Positions 23,925-30,622 of a DNA stretch of 64,000 nt are shown piece by piece. Made by a program: the position numbers and the translations under genes. Origin of the DNA: Halostagnicola larsenii XH-48 (GTDB lineage: Archaea; Halobacteriota; Halobacteria; Halobacteriales; Natrialbaceae); contig NZ_CP007055.1 of the NCBI RefSeq assembly GCF_000517625.1, positions 1,302,001-1,366,000 on the forward strand. Direction: 5' to 3'. Under the pieces are notes generated by a model, which had not been told where the DNA came from, did not search any database, and worked only from the letters and a program-made list of their open reading frames with translations. Position 1 is the first letter of the stretch, and every line of letters starts with the position of its first letter.

Positions 23925-24932
23925 TCAGTCTTCGCCGACGAGTGAGTAAGTCCGCCCTCCTCTGTCGCCGTTCGATTCTATCAGGTCATAGTGGGTCATC
24001 TTCGAGAGGTAGTTCCGGAGCGTGCGCCGAGTATTCGGATCGTCGACGATCTCCTCGTACGCGTCGTATAATTCCCCAGGTTCGACCTCGCCGCGCTCCT
24101 CGATGACGTCGTAGAGGATGCGCTGGTGCTCGGTCAAATCATCGATGATCTGCTGGCGCAACTTATTCCGTGTCTCTGGCTCTGCGGTCTCGACGATCTC
24201 GTCGGTGATTTGCTCCTCGCCTTCGCGAGCGGCGATCCGGGCAGCCGTATGGAGGATTCCGATACCCACGCGGGCGTCCCCCGATGCGGTGTGGGCGATC
24301 GACTGAATCTGGTCGTCATCGATTACTTGCGGTTCTAACCCCTGCCGGGCTCGCTCGGAGAGGATCTCGACGAGTTCGTCAGTTCCGTAGCGATCGAAGT
24401 AGACGCGAGTCCCAGCTCGCAGTCTCGAGCGAACGCGGTCGTCGAACCCGGCGAACATCTCTTCCTCGCGATTGGCGATCAACACCAGGTGGACGTGTGG
24501 CAAGCGATGGAGGTCGTACAGCGTTTCCGATTCTTCGTGCTGGTCGATCTCGTCGAGGACCGCGACGATCGGCTCGTCGTCGGCCTCCCGAAGGAGTTTG
24601 AACAGCTGATCTTTCGGCGTCGATCGATGGACATCGATGGCCTGGTCGATCTCCTCGAGGAGCCGGTAGTGTACGCGAAAGCGGGTGAACTCCTGCCAAC
24701 AGTTGATGTACGCGGTCTGAACATCGGGGCGCTGGTTGGTGAGCTCGTCCAGGACGTACTTCGCGGTGCACGTTTTCCCGGCTCCAGTCGGCCCCAACAG
24801 GAACGCCGTCTCTGGGCGATCGTCGTCGAGAACCGGCTCGAGGGTCGCCGAGAGGTGATTTAGTTCATCGTTCCGGTGTTCGATCTCGCTCGGGACGAAG
24901 TCCTCGTGTAGGACGCGGTGGTCGACGATCAT
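23925..24932 (-). CDS. orc1: Orc1/Cdc6 replication initiator
   Basis: 335 residues with Walker A GPTGAGKT (47-54), Walker B VLDEID (125-130), sensor 1 Asn in LIANRE (154), sensor 2 GDAR (218-221), and a C-terminal winged helix (about 265-332: HQRILYDVIEERGEVEPGELYDAYEE). It loads MCM at an origin. A TTTATC box about 30 nt before the ATG makes a leaderless promoter, and three TTCCGAT repeats lie further upstream. It ends facing the late gene block. Confidence 0.96.
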   Translation of the reverse strand: MIVDHRVLHEDFVPSEIEHRNDELNHLSATLEPVLDDDRPETAFLLGPTGAGKTCTAKYVLDELTNQRPDVQTAYINCWQEFTRFRVHYRLLEEIDQAIDVHRSTPKDQLFKLLREADDEPIVAVLDEIDQHEESETLYDLHRLPHVHLVLIANREEEMFAGFDDRVRSRLRAGTRVYFDRYGTDELVEILSERARQGLEPQVIDDDQIQSIAHTASGDARVGIGILHTAARIAAREGEEQITDEIVETAEPETRNKLRQQIIDDLTEHQRILYDVIEERGEVEPGELYDAYEEIVDDPNTRRTLRNYLSKMTHYDLIESNGDRGGRTYSLVGED

Positions 24933-24974
24933 ACTCGAGACATTCAGGTTCCGTGAGATAAACGTCTCCAGGCC

Positions 24975-25000
24975 GTTTCCGATAGTTCCGATTTCCGATA
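24975..25000. repeat. Three TTCCGAT iterons upstream of orc1
   Basis: TTCCGAT at 24977-24983, 24986-24992 and 24994-25000, spacing 9 and 8 nt, just upstream of the orc1 promoter. They may bind Orc1 itself (autoregulation or origin use) or another regulator. They do not match the long haloarchaeal origin-recognition box. Same at 62058-62083. Confidence 0.5.
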
Positions 25001-25004
25001 TGGG

Positions 25005-25181
25005 TTAGTCGTTGAGGACGTCCACCGCTTCCGCGGGGGAGACGTTATGCTCGAGCAGGCGATCAGCTGCGAGCTGCCACGCGTAGTTCGCGAGCTCGGG
25101 ATCGGCGTCTTCGAACTGGACCGAGAAATGTGTCAATGCGATTGCAATCAGGAGGTCATCGTCACGGTGTGCTGCGGACAT
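25005..25181 (-). CDS. Small acidic helical protein next to orc1
   Basis: 58 residues, starting MSAAHRDDDLLIAIALTHF. Mostly helical with LEHNVSPAEAVDVLND at the end. Upstream in-frame methionines are rejected because the TTTAAG box of the minus strand lies 25 nt before this ATG and overlaps them. It shares the 25182-25258 divergent promoter region with the next plus-strand gene. Function unknown. Confidence 0.75.
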   Translation of the reverse strand: MSAAHRDDDLLIAIALTHFSVQFEDADPELANYAWQLAADRLLEHNVSPAEAVDVLND

Positions 25182-25219
25182 CGTGGGGTCTGGCCGCGGC
25201 ATCGGACTTAAACCCTTGC

Positions 25220-25240
25220 AGAGCACACTTTTAGTGCTCT
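25220..25240. promoter_or_regulatory. Palindromic operator with TATA box in its centre
   Basis: AGAGCAC (25220-25226) and GTGCTCT (25234-25240) around ACTTTTA, in which CTTTTA acts as TATA box for the ATG at 25259 and the whole lies upstream of the minus-strand gene too. Binding would hide the box, so a repressor operator is likely. Same at 62303-62323. Confidence 0.6.
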
Positions 25241-25258
25241 TAGGGCCTGTATTTCAGT

Positions 25259-25660
25259 ATGGCTATTCACGGGATGCTTGTTCGCGATGATTTGAAATGG
25301 ATCCGTTTTATCCGCGATGAAACGGATTCGATGGTCCGTGTTTTGCTTCATGAGAAGTTGTATGATCGTCTTAGGCCTGTCTGTGAGTATTATAATAAAA
25401 TAGAGCCAGGTGTGAGTGTTTCTGCACCGCCATATATCAAAGAATGTTTAGATTGGCTGTTTGATTTGACTTTGGAGTTAGATATTTTTGAATGGACAGT
25501 TTCTATTGCACTCGTTCCGTTATTCTTCGAGCGGATTACAAGCAGCATTAGCCTTGGAAAGTTCACTTACAAAGCCATCGGAAAATCGGGTTCATTCAAG
25601 TCGGGCGGGTGTCCTTCTGGTGGCGGAACCAAAATACTCGAATTACCTGTCGAGGGCTAA
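25259..25660 (+). CDS. Hypothetical protein of low GC
   Basis: 133 residues with AT-rich codons unlike its neighbours. Residues 75-100 are hydrophobic (DIFEWTVSIALVPLFFERI), possibly membrane-associated; the N-terminal 60 residues are charged and helical. The C-terminus is Gly-rich (KSGGCPSGGGTK). Probably an acquired accessory gene controlled by the palindrome at 25220. No family recognised. Confidence 0.7.
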   Translation: MAIHGMLVRDDLKWIRFIRDETDSMVRVLLHEKLYDRLRPVCEYYNKIEPGVSVSAPPYIKECLDWLFDLTLELDIFEWTVSIALVPLFFERITSSISLGKFTYKAIGKSGSFKSGGCPSGGGTKILELPVEG

Positions 25661-25730
25661 CCGATGGCGTTTTGGAATTATCGGAAGCGCCCCAGAGACG
25701 GCTTTATGCACGTAGTCAGGACCACCAGGT

Positions 25731-26063
25731 ATGCGCGCACACGAACGCGAACGCCTGGTTCTCAAACACGAGCTCTCGAAGTACTATCTTCGAGTCCGTG
25801 ATCACGACGTCTCGAGTATCGTCCGGCGACTGCAGAAAGGGTTCGTTGACGGTGAGTTTCTGGCGCTTCGAAATCGCGGCTTCGAGGCGATCGTCTTCCA
25901 GAGTTCGTACCATGGGTTCGGGAAGATCATCTCGTACCAGGTGCGGAATTCGGGTCACACTGCCTGGGACGAAGTCCTTTGCAAGACTGACGATCCGACG
26001 GAGTGGCTCGAACACCATCGCGACGATCTCGAGTGGATCCACTACGAATGGCGAGAGGAGTGA
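25731..26063 (+). CDS. Hypothetical basic helical protein
   Basis: 110 residues, ATG about 27 nt after a CTTTATG box. The N-terminal 50 residues are basic and helical (RERLVLKHELSKYYLRVRD), then a beta part (EAIVFQSSYHGFGKIISYQ) and a Trp/His-rich acidic end. It might bind nucleic acid. No known family. Last convincing gene before the gene-poor stretch. Confidence 0.8.
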   Translation: MRAHERERLVLKHELSKYYLRVRDHDVSSIVRRLQKGFVDGEFLALRNRGFEAIVFQSSYHGFGKIISYQVRNSGHTAWDEVLCKTDDPTEWLEHHRDDLEWIHYEWREE

Positions 26064-26655
26064 TTATGTATCCCACTCAAAATACGACTAAACCACTCCT
26101 CTAAATCGTATCTAAATTGCTATACCGACCACAATGCGAGCTGTTAGAGTGCGTAAAGATTTAATAGGACTCTATATCATACTCAAACTCGTACCACATG
26201 TCACACATCGTGGCGTGCTGGGAAAATCGCCAAGAGCGTTAGCCGCTCAGGCGTTGGTCATCGGGCAGTTCGCCATACCATATGACCATCGCAAGCGACC
26301 ATGCGACCAACGCGAGGAGAATGGCGCTAGACTCGCCATTCACCCCGACAATTGCGAGGCCGATTCCGCCGCGTGCGAAGGTCGTGTGAAGATGCCCCTT
26401 AATGGCATCACGACAAGTCGGTTTTTTCGCGTGAACCCGTCAAACGCGGTCACGAATTCACGTGACAAAAGTTCGGTATTCATGCATTCCTCATAAAGGG
26501 TGGTAATGCAGGCTATTTATATGATAAGTATATTGTTGTATGGTACATGGGCGAGGAATTAAGGTAGAGCATCGACAGGTGGAACAGGTCAGGAGGTAGG
26601 AAAGCACACACCTCAATTGGGGTCGTACACCTCCTTGCCCTCGGTGAGGATGTGA
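26064..26655. other. Gene-poor, AT-richer stretch
   Basis: About 590 nt without a convincing intact gene. The plus-strand frame 26134-26496 has no natural composition. A broken membrane-protein frame lies on the minus strand (26239-26439). Several short near-palindromes occur (for example GCATT...AATGC at 26483-26508). It could be a decayed accessory region; no tRNA or att-like repeat was seen. Same content at 63147-63738. Confidence 0.5.
26239..26439 (-). pseudogene. Remnant of a small membrane protein
   Basis: 66 open codons ending TAA at 26239 but with no start: the in-frame stop TGA (26440-26442) lies directly before it, and no ATG or GTG occurs until the middle of the span. The text HLHTTFARGGIGLAIVG then SAILLALVAWSLAMVIWYGE is a believable membrane helix, with an acidic tail. 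It reads as the 3' part of a gene that lost its start. Confidence 0.4.
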
Positions 26656-27002
26656 ATAGGCCCGTATGAACGTGATCGATCCGGAGGCGATTCCCCGGTC
26701 GAACCGACGGAGTCGCCGAACGGACGGTGCTTCCAAAAGCCGTAGCCGACGCCGTCAGACCGGAAGACCTCGGCCGCCTTCTTTGCGGTCTCGTGGATGT
26801 CCGAGAGGTCGTCGTCGGGGCTCATGACGAAACAGGCCGAAAGCTGCTGGAGTTCGTCGCCGGCGTTCATCAGCGTCGGGGAGTTCGGCATAAAAGAGGG
26901 CGATTCCATCCCCTCGGTGAACGTCTCGGCGACGTCTTCGACGTGTTCGCGGATTTCCGTGGGGAGTTCCGGAACGACGGTGTCGTAGGCGAACTTATTG
27001 AT
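26656..27002 (-). pseudogene. nrdJ: Remnant of class II ribonucleotide reductase gene
   Basis: About 116 codons clearly of the B12-dependent reductase: [40 protein letters not shown] and [11 protein letters not shown], then, in another frame, [13 protein letters not shown]. The break is one missing base in the C run 26693-26696 (G on the coding strand). Both ends are lost and an in-frame TAG precedes it. Enzymatically dead. It was probably picked up from a haloarchaeal host chromosome. Confidence 0.85.
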
Positions 27003-27065
27003 CTACTTCCCTGTGAGGTTGCTTTAGACCTCGTCGATGACGTTCCTATTGTAGAAAGCGATTAC

Positions 27066-27314
27066 TCATCGTCGTCCACCCATGCCCATTTCGTCGACAG
27101 CGTCGATGATTCCTTCACGGAGTTCCTGCAGTGCATCCGAGACATCGTCGTCGAGTAACGACACCCGGCGGGCATCGTCAACGTCCTCTACGACCGCGGT
27201 CTCAGTGACCTTGTGTCGGCCTTTGCAGCACCCGCAGTAGTTGTAGCCGTAGGACTTCCCCTGACCCTTACAGGCAGGGCATGTCCGCCGTACCGTGATT
27301 TTCTTCTTACTCAT
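27066..27314 (-). CDS. DnaJ-like zinc-finger protein
   Basis: 82 residues starting MSKKKITVRRTC. CPACKGQGKSYG (12-23) and CGCCKGRH (about 27-34) are CxxCxGxG-type knuckles as in the DnaJ zinc domain; the second half is acidic and helical. The ATG overlaps the stop of the upstream gene in the same direction. Part of the leftward early operon behind the four-site operator. Function unknown, perhaps a protein or RNA-binding adaptor. Confidence 0.85.
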   Translation of the reverse strand: MSKKKITVRRTCPACKGQGKSYGYNYCGCCKGRHKVTETAVVEDVDDARRVSLLDDDVSDALQELREGIIDAVDEMGMGGRR

Positions 27315-27552
27315 CGCGATCATCCTTGCAGACGATGTCCTGCAGCTCTTCGTACAGTCCTTCGTGATGCTCCTCGAGGACTTCGACGTCATCCTCGAGC
27401 GCATCCATTTTCGTCCTGATACGGCTCACGACGCGGTAGCGGTAGTTATCCGACACGTCCGCGTCACCGGAGAGAATCTCGCGCTCGCGCTCGGTGAGAA
27501 GACCCCGGTATTGATCATCAGCCATCGTTGGCTGTTGGTTCTTCGTCGCCAT
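27307..27552 (-). CDS. Early leftward protein with conserved LTEREREIL motif
   Basis: 81 residues. LTEREREILSGDADVSDN followed by YRYRVVSRIRTKMDALEDDVEVLEEH is a pattern seen in many haloarchaeal small proteins: a short helix-turn-helix-like front and a coiled-coil back. First gene leftwards from the operator array 27558-27641; a CTATTTGG box about 28 nt before its ATG gives a leaderless start. It could be the regulator acting on that array. Met10 is an alternative start. Confidence 0.85.
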   Translation of the reverse strand: MATKNQQPTMADDQYRGLLTEREREILSGDADVSDNYRYRVVSRIRTKMDALEDDVEVLEEHHEGLYEELQDIVCKDDRDE

Positions 27553-27557
27553 ACATT

Positions 27558-27641
27558 ACTGTATTCAGTCGCCACTACCAAATAGTTACTGGATGCAGTA
27601 CCGTGACTGCAAGCAGTAACCTTTATGTGACTGCATATAGT
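27558..27641. promoter_or_regulatory. Four ACTG-N4-CAGT operators in the early divergent promoter
   Basis: ACTGTATTCAGT (27558-27569), ACTGGATGCAGT (27588-27599), ACTGCAAGCAGT (27606-27617) and ACTGCATATAGT (27630-27641), start-to-start spacing 30, 18 and 24 nt. The first site overlaps the leftward start region, the second lies beside its TATA box, and the fourth lies beside a TTTATG box for rightward transcription. Confidence 0.75.
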
Positions 27642-27655
27642 AAGTACTGATAGAG

Positions 27656-27712
27656 ACACAGGGTGGTCGGGAAAACGATTCTCGGCCGGGTGTTAGAGCA
27701 CCCGACCTGTGT
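27656..27712 (+). promoter_or_regulatory. Structured leader of the rightward early operon
   Basis: Between the TTTATG box (27622-27627) and the ATG at 27726 the RNA could fold two ways: a small hairpin CGGGTG/CACCCG (27687-27692, 27699-27704), or a longer pairing of ACACA (27656-27660) and GGTCGG (27665-27670) with CCGACC and TGTGT (27702-27712). Long leaders are unusual in haloarchaea, so a control role is possible. Confidence 0.35.
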
Positions 27713-27725
27713 CCTATCCAGGACA

Positions 27726-27920
27726 ATGAGTATTCAAACGCAGACCCACGAAAGCGTATCGGAAATTGCATCGGAAACGGAAACCTCAGACCTTCAGCTA
27801 AGTGCTGTCGCTGGCGAGCATACATCGATGACCGATGAGCTCCCAGATTTCGACGTCTTCCACGCTGCACGACAGTTCGCGACCGACGCCCTCGAGACCG
27901 CGGTCGCGGAGGAGATCTAG
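27726..27920 (+). CDS. First gene of the rightward early operon
   Basis: 64 residues, MSIQTQTHESVSEIASE start; acidic, Ser/Thr-rich, with a C-terminal helix (DVFHAARQFATDALETAVAEE). ATG 27726 is used rather than GTG 27663, which lies in the leader. Next gene starts right after its TAG. No family recognised. Confidence 0.75.
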   Translation: MSIQTQTHESVSEIASETETSDLQLSAVAGEHTSMTDELPDFDVFHAARQFATDALETAVAEEI

Positions 27921-28451
27921 ATGAGCATCACCGCTGCGGACGTTCGCGGCCAGGACGCCGACCCACGCCGGGAAGACCAGTACCGTGCGGAGGCGCTCGA
28001 GATCGAACGCGCAAAGGCGACGACTGCACCGGAAGTCCGGTGTGATGGCGGCGAGTCAGATCACGCCGAGTTGCGCGAGTGTGAGACGCGAGACGACGAC
28101 AACGCCCACGCCAAAGGAAACCTGGAGCAAAAGAAGATCGCCGAAGCCGAGCTCGATCGGGAGCCGATCGACATCGGTGATCACGTCCAGGACCGCGACG
28201 ATCCCGACTCGACGATGGTCGTCGTCGGACTGCCGTTGGAACCCGCGAACGAGGTGACCGCTCGCGGAGACAAGACGGTCGCCGACTTCAACACGGACTA
28301 CCCCGCGGACGACGACGTCGTCGAGGTCGTCTTCCCGGATCGGACCGACGTCGAGATCGAGCCGCTCACGCAGTATGGCTACCCACGGTCTCGGATCGAG
28401 ATCGTTGCGCACGTCCACGACCGCGACGGCGACGATGGAGGTGCGGAGTGA
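27921..28451 (+). CDS. Hypothetical acidic early protein
   Basis: 176 residues. N-terminal 90 residues are charged helix with CDGG and CETR cysteines; the C-terminal 85 are strand-rich (STMVVVGLPLEP, DDDVVEVVFPDRTDVEIEPL, SRIEIVAHVHD), a possible small beta domain. It is joined to both neighbours by abutting or overlapping ends, so is one of the first early products. Function unknown. Confidence 0.85.
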   Translation: MSITAADVRGQDADPRREDQYRAEALEIERAKATTAPEVRCDGGESDHAELRECETRDDDNAHAKGNLEQKKIAEAELDREPIDIGDHVQDRDDPDSTMVVVGLPLEPANEVTARGDKTVADFNTDYPADDDVVEVVFPDRTDVEIEPLTQYGYPRSRIEIVAHVHDRDGDDGGAE

Positions 28452-29059
28452 TGTCTGGCGCTGCCGAAACCGAGGACACCGCTGCCGGCGAACTCGAGAG
28501 CGAAACCGCCGACGGGACTGCGTTGCCGCGGTCGTTCCTTGTCGAAGGATCGGGCCCGGTCACCGTCGTTCGCGAACACGATGACGTCACCGAGCGCACC
28601 GATGGGGAGATATCGATTTCTCGACGACTCGAGACGCTCGAAGCGTTCGCGATGTTCTGGTACTTCCGGGACCTCAAGAACTGGAAGCGCAACGCGATTC
28701 GGGAGGTGCTCGCGGATCGCGAGGACTGCACTACCCGCTACGCGATCAGCGACGAACAACTCGAACAGTGGGATGTTCAGGTTGACGGGCGAGCGGAGGC
28801 GTTCATCGGCGTCGCTGAGACGATCGTCGATGGTGAGGTTTCCGGGGGGATCGATGGACCGGACCGACGATTCCTCGGCTACGTCGAGAACCCCACCGGG
28901 AAGGATGTCGACGAGTTGGTGCTCGAGTTCGCGAAGGATCTCAAGCAGTCTGAACTCTGGGGTCCAGGTGCACGGCTCGCCGAGCTCGTTGTTCGACATG
29001 CCGACCGAGAGGATCTGGATGGCTATGTCGCAGCGCTGCTCGACGAGGTCGACGAGTGA
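28451..29059 (+). CDS. Hypothetical early protein
   Basis: 202 residues, TGATG overlap with the previous gene (GTG 28448 is the alternative). The first 40 residues are acidic and flexible; residues 55-100 are helical (TLEAFAMFWYFRDLKNWKRNAIREVL) and the rest is mixed with a C-terminal helical bundle (LAELVVRHADREDLDGYVAALL). Basic and aromatic residues in the middle might contact DNA. No family recognised. Confidence 0.85.
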   Translation: MSGAAETEDTAAGELESETADGTALPRSFLVEGSGPVTVVREHDDVTERTDGEISISRRLETLEAFAMFWYFRDLKNWKRNAIREVLADREDCTTRYAISDEQLEQWDVQVDGRAEAFIGVAETIVDGEVSGGIDGPDRRFLGYVENPTGKDVDELVLEFAKDLKQSELWGPGARLAELVVRHADREDLDGYVAALLDEVDE

Positions 29060-29346
29060 TGTCCGTCGCCAAGTCCGTCCAAGACGTCGACGAACGCGAT
29101 CGCCGTGCTGCCAGCGAGGCGATGGTCGTCGTCCCCAACGGACCGGGGCTCTACGAGGTCCACTCCGGCGAGACGAACACGTACGTCGTCGACATCGTTG
29201 GCGGCGCGTGCGAGTGCGCCGACTCGAGATATCGGGACGCTCACTGCAAGCACGCGCGGCGGGTCGAAATGGCGATCGGCGAGCGAGAGATCCCCGCTGG
29301 CGTGCGCGTTGATCCGACGCTGCGGCTCCGTCGCGGAGGGAACTGA
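29059..29346 (+). CDS. SWIM zinc-finger protein
   Basis: 95 residues. A strand region (GLYEVHSGETNTYVVDIV) leads into CEC (51-53) and, nine residues on, CKH (63-65): the CxC...CxH SWIM motif. SWIM proteins bind DNA or protein partners and haloarchaea have many small ones, often beside recombination or repair genes. Start chosen at the ATG overlapping the upstream TGA. Confidence 0.9.
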   Translation: MSVAKSVQDVDERDRRAASEAMVVVPNGPGLYEVHSGETNTYVVDIVGGACECADSRYRDAHCKHARRVEMAIGEREIPAGVRVDPTLRLRRGGN

Positions 29347-29555
29347 TGGTCACACCGCGCGGGCGGTTCGATATCCGGTGGGATCCCGAGGGGCGATCGC
29401 CGCGGAAACTCTCGTTCCGTCCTACCGACATGGGCCACTGGCGGCGTGTCGAGCTGGTCTGGAACGGCTGCCAATGGCGAGAAGTCGGCTGGGATCGCGT
29501 GGAAAACGTCAGCATATCGGCGACGGGCGGCGTGACGTCGACGGCCGGGCCGTAA
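29346..29555 (+). CDS. Small basic protein after SWIM gene
   Basis: 69 residues, basic, with Trp-rich strands (FDIRWDPEGR, RRVELVWNGCQWREVGW). ATG overlaps the SWIM stop. Its small beta pattern is compatible with a nucleic-acid-binding barrel. No family recognised. Last gene of the first rightward early operon; a minus-strand gene follows. Confidence 0.8.
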   Translation: MVTPRGRFDIRWDPEGRSPRKLSFRPTDMGHWRRVELVWNGCQWREVGWDRVENVSISATGGVTSTAGP

Positions 29556-29605
29556 GCAAACAGAAGACGCTCTTTTTCGAGCTCTCAATTAGGTTCTCGA
29601 GGGAA

Positions 29606-29788
29606 TCAGTCAGCCGTCACCATCGCTGGTGTCTTCGGATTTCCCTCTTCGTCCTCCAGTTCATCAAGCGCAAGATCCCGAAGCCAGCCTGATACTCCAG
29701 AATAACCGTCTTCTGCAGCCTTCACACGAATCTGTTTCCGTTCCTCTTCAGTCACGTACGTCGTTAGCTGCTTGTCCCGCTCGCTCAT
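29606..29788 (-). CDS. Ribbon-helix-helix regulator (leftward)
   Basis: 60 residues. QLTTYVTEEERKQIRVKAAEDG then SGVSGWLRDLALDELE is strand-helix-helix of the RHH type (CopG-like). RHH dimers insert a beta ribbon in the major groove at short inverted half-sites. Divergent from another RHH gene at 29895, with TGTAGCA/TGCTACA repeats between. Probably autoregulated. Confidence 0.87.
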   Translation of the reverse strand: MSERDKQLTTYVTEEERKQIRVKAAEDGYSGVSGWLRDLALDELEDEEGNPKTPAMVTAD

Positions 29789-29820
29789 ACTTCTGCCATT
29801 CTACCACAGTAACATAAGAA

Positions 29821-29854
29821 TGTAGCATTCGGAAGTGCTACACTACATTAGCAC
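29821..29854. promoter_or_regulatory. Inverted half-sites between two RHH genes
   Basis: TGTAGCA (29821-29827) and TGCTACA (29836-29842) form a 7-bp inverted repeat; GTGCTA (29835-29840) and TAGCAC (29849-29854) form a second overlapping one. A further GTAGCA is at 29890-29895. RHH proteins usually bind such short repeated half-sites. Confidence 0.6.
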
Positions 29855-29894
29855 GAGACGGTAATATTATGGTGGTGCGTAGTAATGCAGTAGC

Positions 29895-30074
29895 ATGGCG
29901 CGACCGTCGTTCACGATGCCTGATGAAATGTTGGAGGACCTCGAGGGGCGCGCCGGCGAGGACGGGAACAAAAGCAGATATGTTCGCGAAGCTCTCGTCG
30001 CGCGATTCGAGGCCGAAGACAGTGGAGAGTGGGAAGCTCCCGAATCGTACACTGTCGAGACGAACGCGCTGTAG
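29895..30074 (+). CDS. Ribbon-helix-helix regulator (rightward)
   Basis: 59 residues starting MARPSFTMPDEMLEDLEGRAGEDGNKS (read in two parts here: strand PSFTMP, then helix DEMLEDLEGRA, turn, helix SRYVREALVARFEAE). Typical RHH/CopG pattern. Opposite to the RHH gene at 29606-29788 with the repeated half-sites between them. A GC-rich hairpin follows the stop at 30104. It likely regulates its own promoter. Confidence 0.82.
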   Translation: MARPSFTMPDEMLEDLEGRAGEDGNKSRYVREALVARFEAEDSGEWEAPESYTVETNAL

Positions 30075-30103
30075 CGAATCGACTCACCAATCAACTGCGA
30101 TCC

Positions 30104-30121
30104 GGGGCGTTCCAGCGCCCC
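30104..30121 (+). terminator. GC-rich hairpin after RHH gene
   Basis: GGGGCG-TTCCAG-CGCCCC, a 6-bp stem 30 nt after the stop at 30074 and followed by AATAAATT. Reasonable transcription terminator. Confidence 0.4.
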
Positions 30122-30139
30122 GAATAAATTCAGAACCTC

Positions 30140-30622
30140 ATGCACGCAAACGCCCCGCGGGGGCCTTACTATGGTCTCCATACGCGGCCGAAACAGTCAG
30201 CTAATCCTGACTATCGCATTTTCGGAACCATTGCGGAGACGCCAAGAGACGCCTCGAAGACGCTTCTCTCGGCGGTAATAGGCACTTACCAGTGCTATCG
30301 GAAAGGCGGAATCGACGCTCATGCACTTATGGGGAAGCTAGATGAACAGTGCAATCGACCACGTGCGAACCCCACCGGGAACGCCCAATCTATCCAGGAT
30401 ACGGCGTCCCCGGCAGTTCGCAGGTCACGGACTAACCACGCAGTCACGCAACCAATGACCACTAACCACGCAGTCACGCAACCAATGACCACTAACCACG
30501 CAGTCACACAAGACGGTACCGAATCGGATACCACCACTACCACCACCAGCGACTACCTCGGGGGCGTACTCGAGCGCGCCGAGCTCCGGACTGGCGTCGT
30601 TTTCCACGGAGGGGCAGCATGA
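30140..30622 (+). CDS. Early protein with TNHAVTQPMT repeats
   Basis: 160 residues. The first 80 include a helix (SKTLLSAVIGTYQCYRKGG) and AHALMGKLDEQC; residues 98-122 hold two and a half copies of TNHAVTQPMT encoded by 30-bp direct repeats, then a Thr run. The C-terminus is an ordinary helix. The stop overlaps the next ATG. The opposite strand could also be open here, and repeat growth makes the length unreliable. Confidence 0.65.
   Translation: MHANAPRGPYYGLHTRPKQSANPDYRIFGTIAETPRDASKTLLSAVIGTYQCYRKGGIDAHALMGKLDEQCNRPRANPTGNAQSIQDTASPAVRRSRTNHAVTQPMTTNHAVTQPMTTNHAVTQDGTESDTTTTTTSDYLGGVLERAELRTGVVFHGGAA
30431..30508 (+). repeat. 30-bp tandem direct repeats
   Basis: Units at 30431-30460 and 30461-30490 are identical and a third is partial (30491-30508). 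Each contains GCAGTCACG/A, the same half-site that flanks the ACTG-N4-CAGT operators. No spacers, so not CRISPR. Confidence 0.9.

Larger units (their letters stand above)
1..26917. repeat. Direct repeat, copy A of a 37.08 kb unit
   Basis: This stretch recurs at 37081-64000 in the same orientation and gene order. The offset is 37080 up to about 9170 and then moves between 37081 and 37083 because of one-base indels. Differences seen are G5591/A42671, A9033/G46113, T9290/C46371, C13763/G50846, and indels at 46251-46253, 46589-46592, 48840-48843, 57487 and 59238-59241. Copy A has intact reading frames at all indel sites. It is most simply the same circular genome read twice. Confidence 0.97.

Noticed and set aside
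26134-26496. 120-codon plus-strand frame
   Set aside because: Mixed composition, no promoter, and it covers the reverse of a membrane-protein remnant.
25700-27100. Search for attachment site, tRNA or integrase
   Set aside because: No tRNA, recombinase motif or att-like direct repeat could be found.
30431-30508. 30-bp repeats considered as CRISPR
   Set aside because: Repeats are tandem with no spacers and no cas genes.
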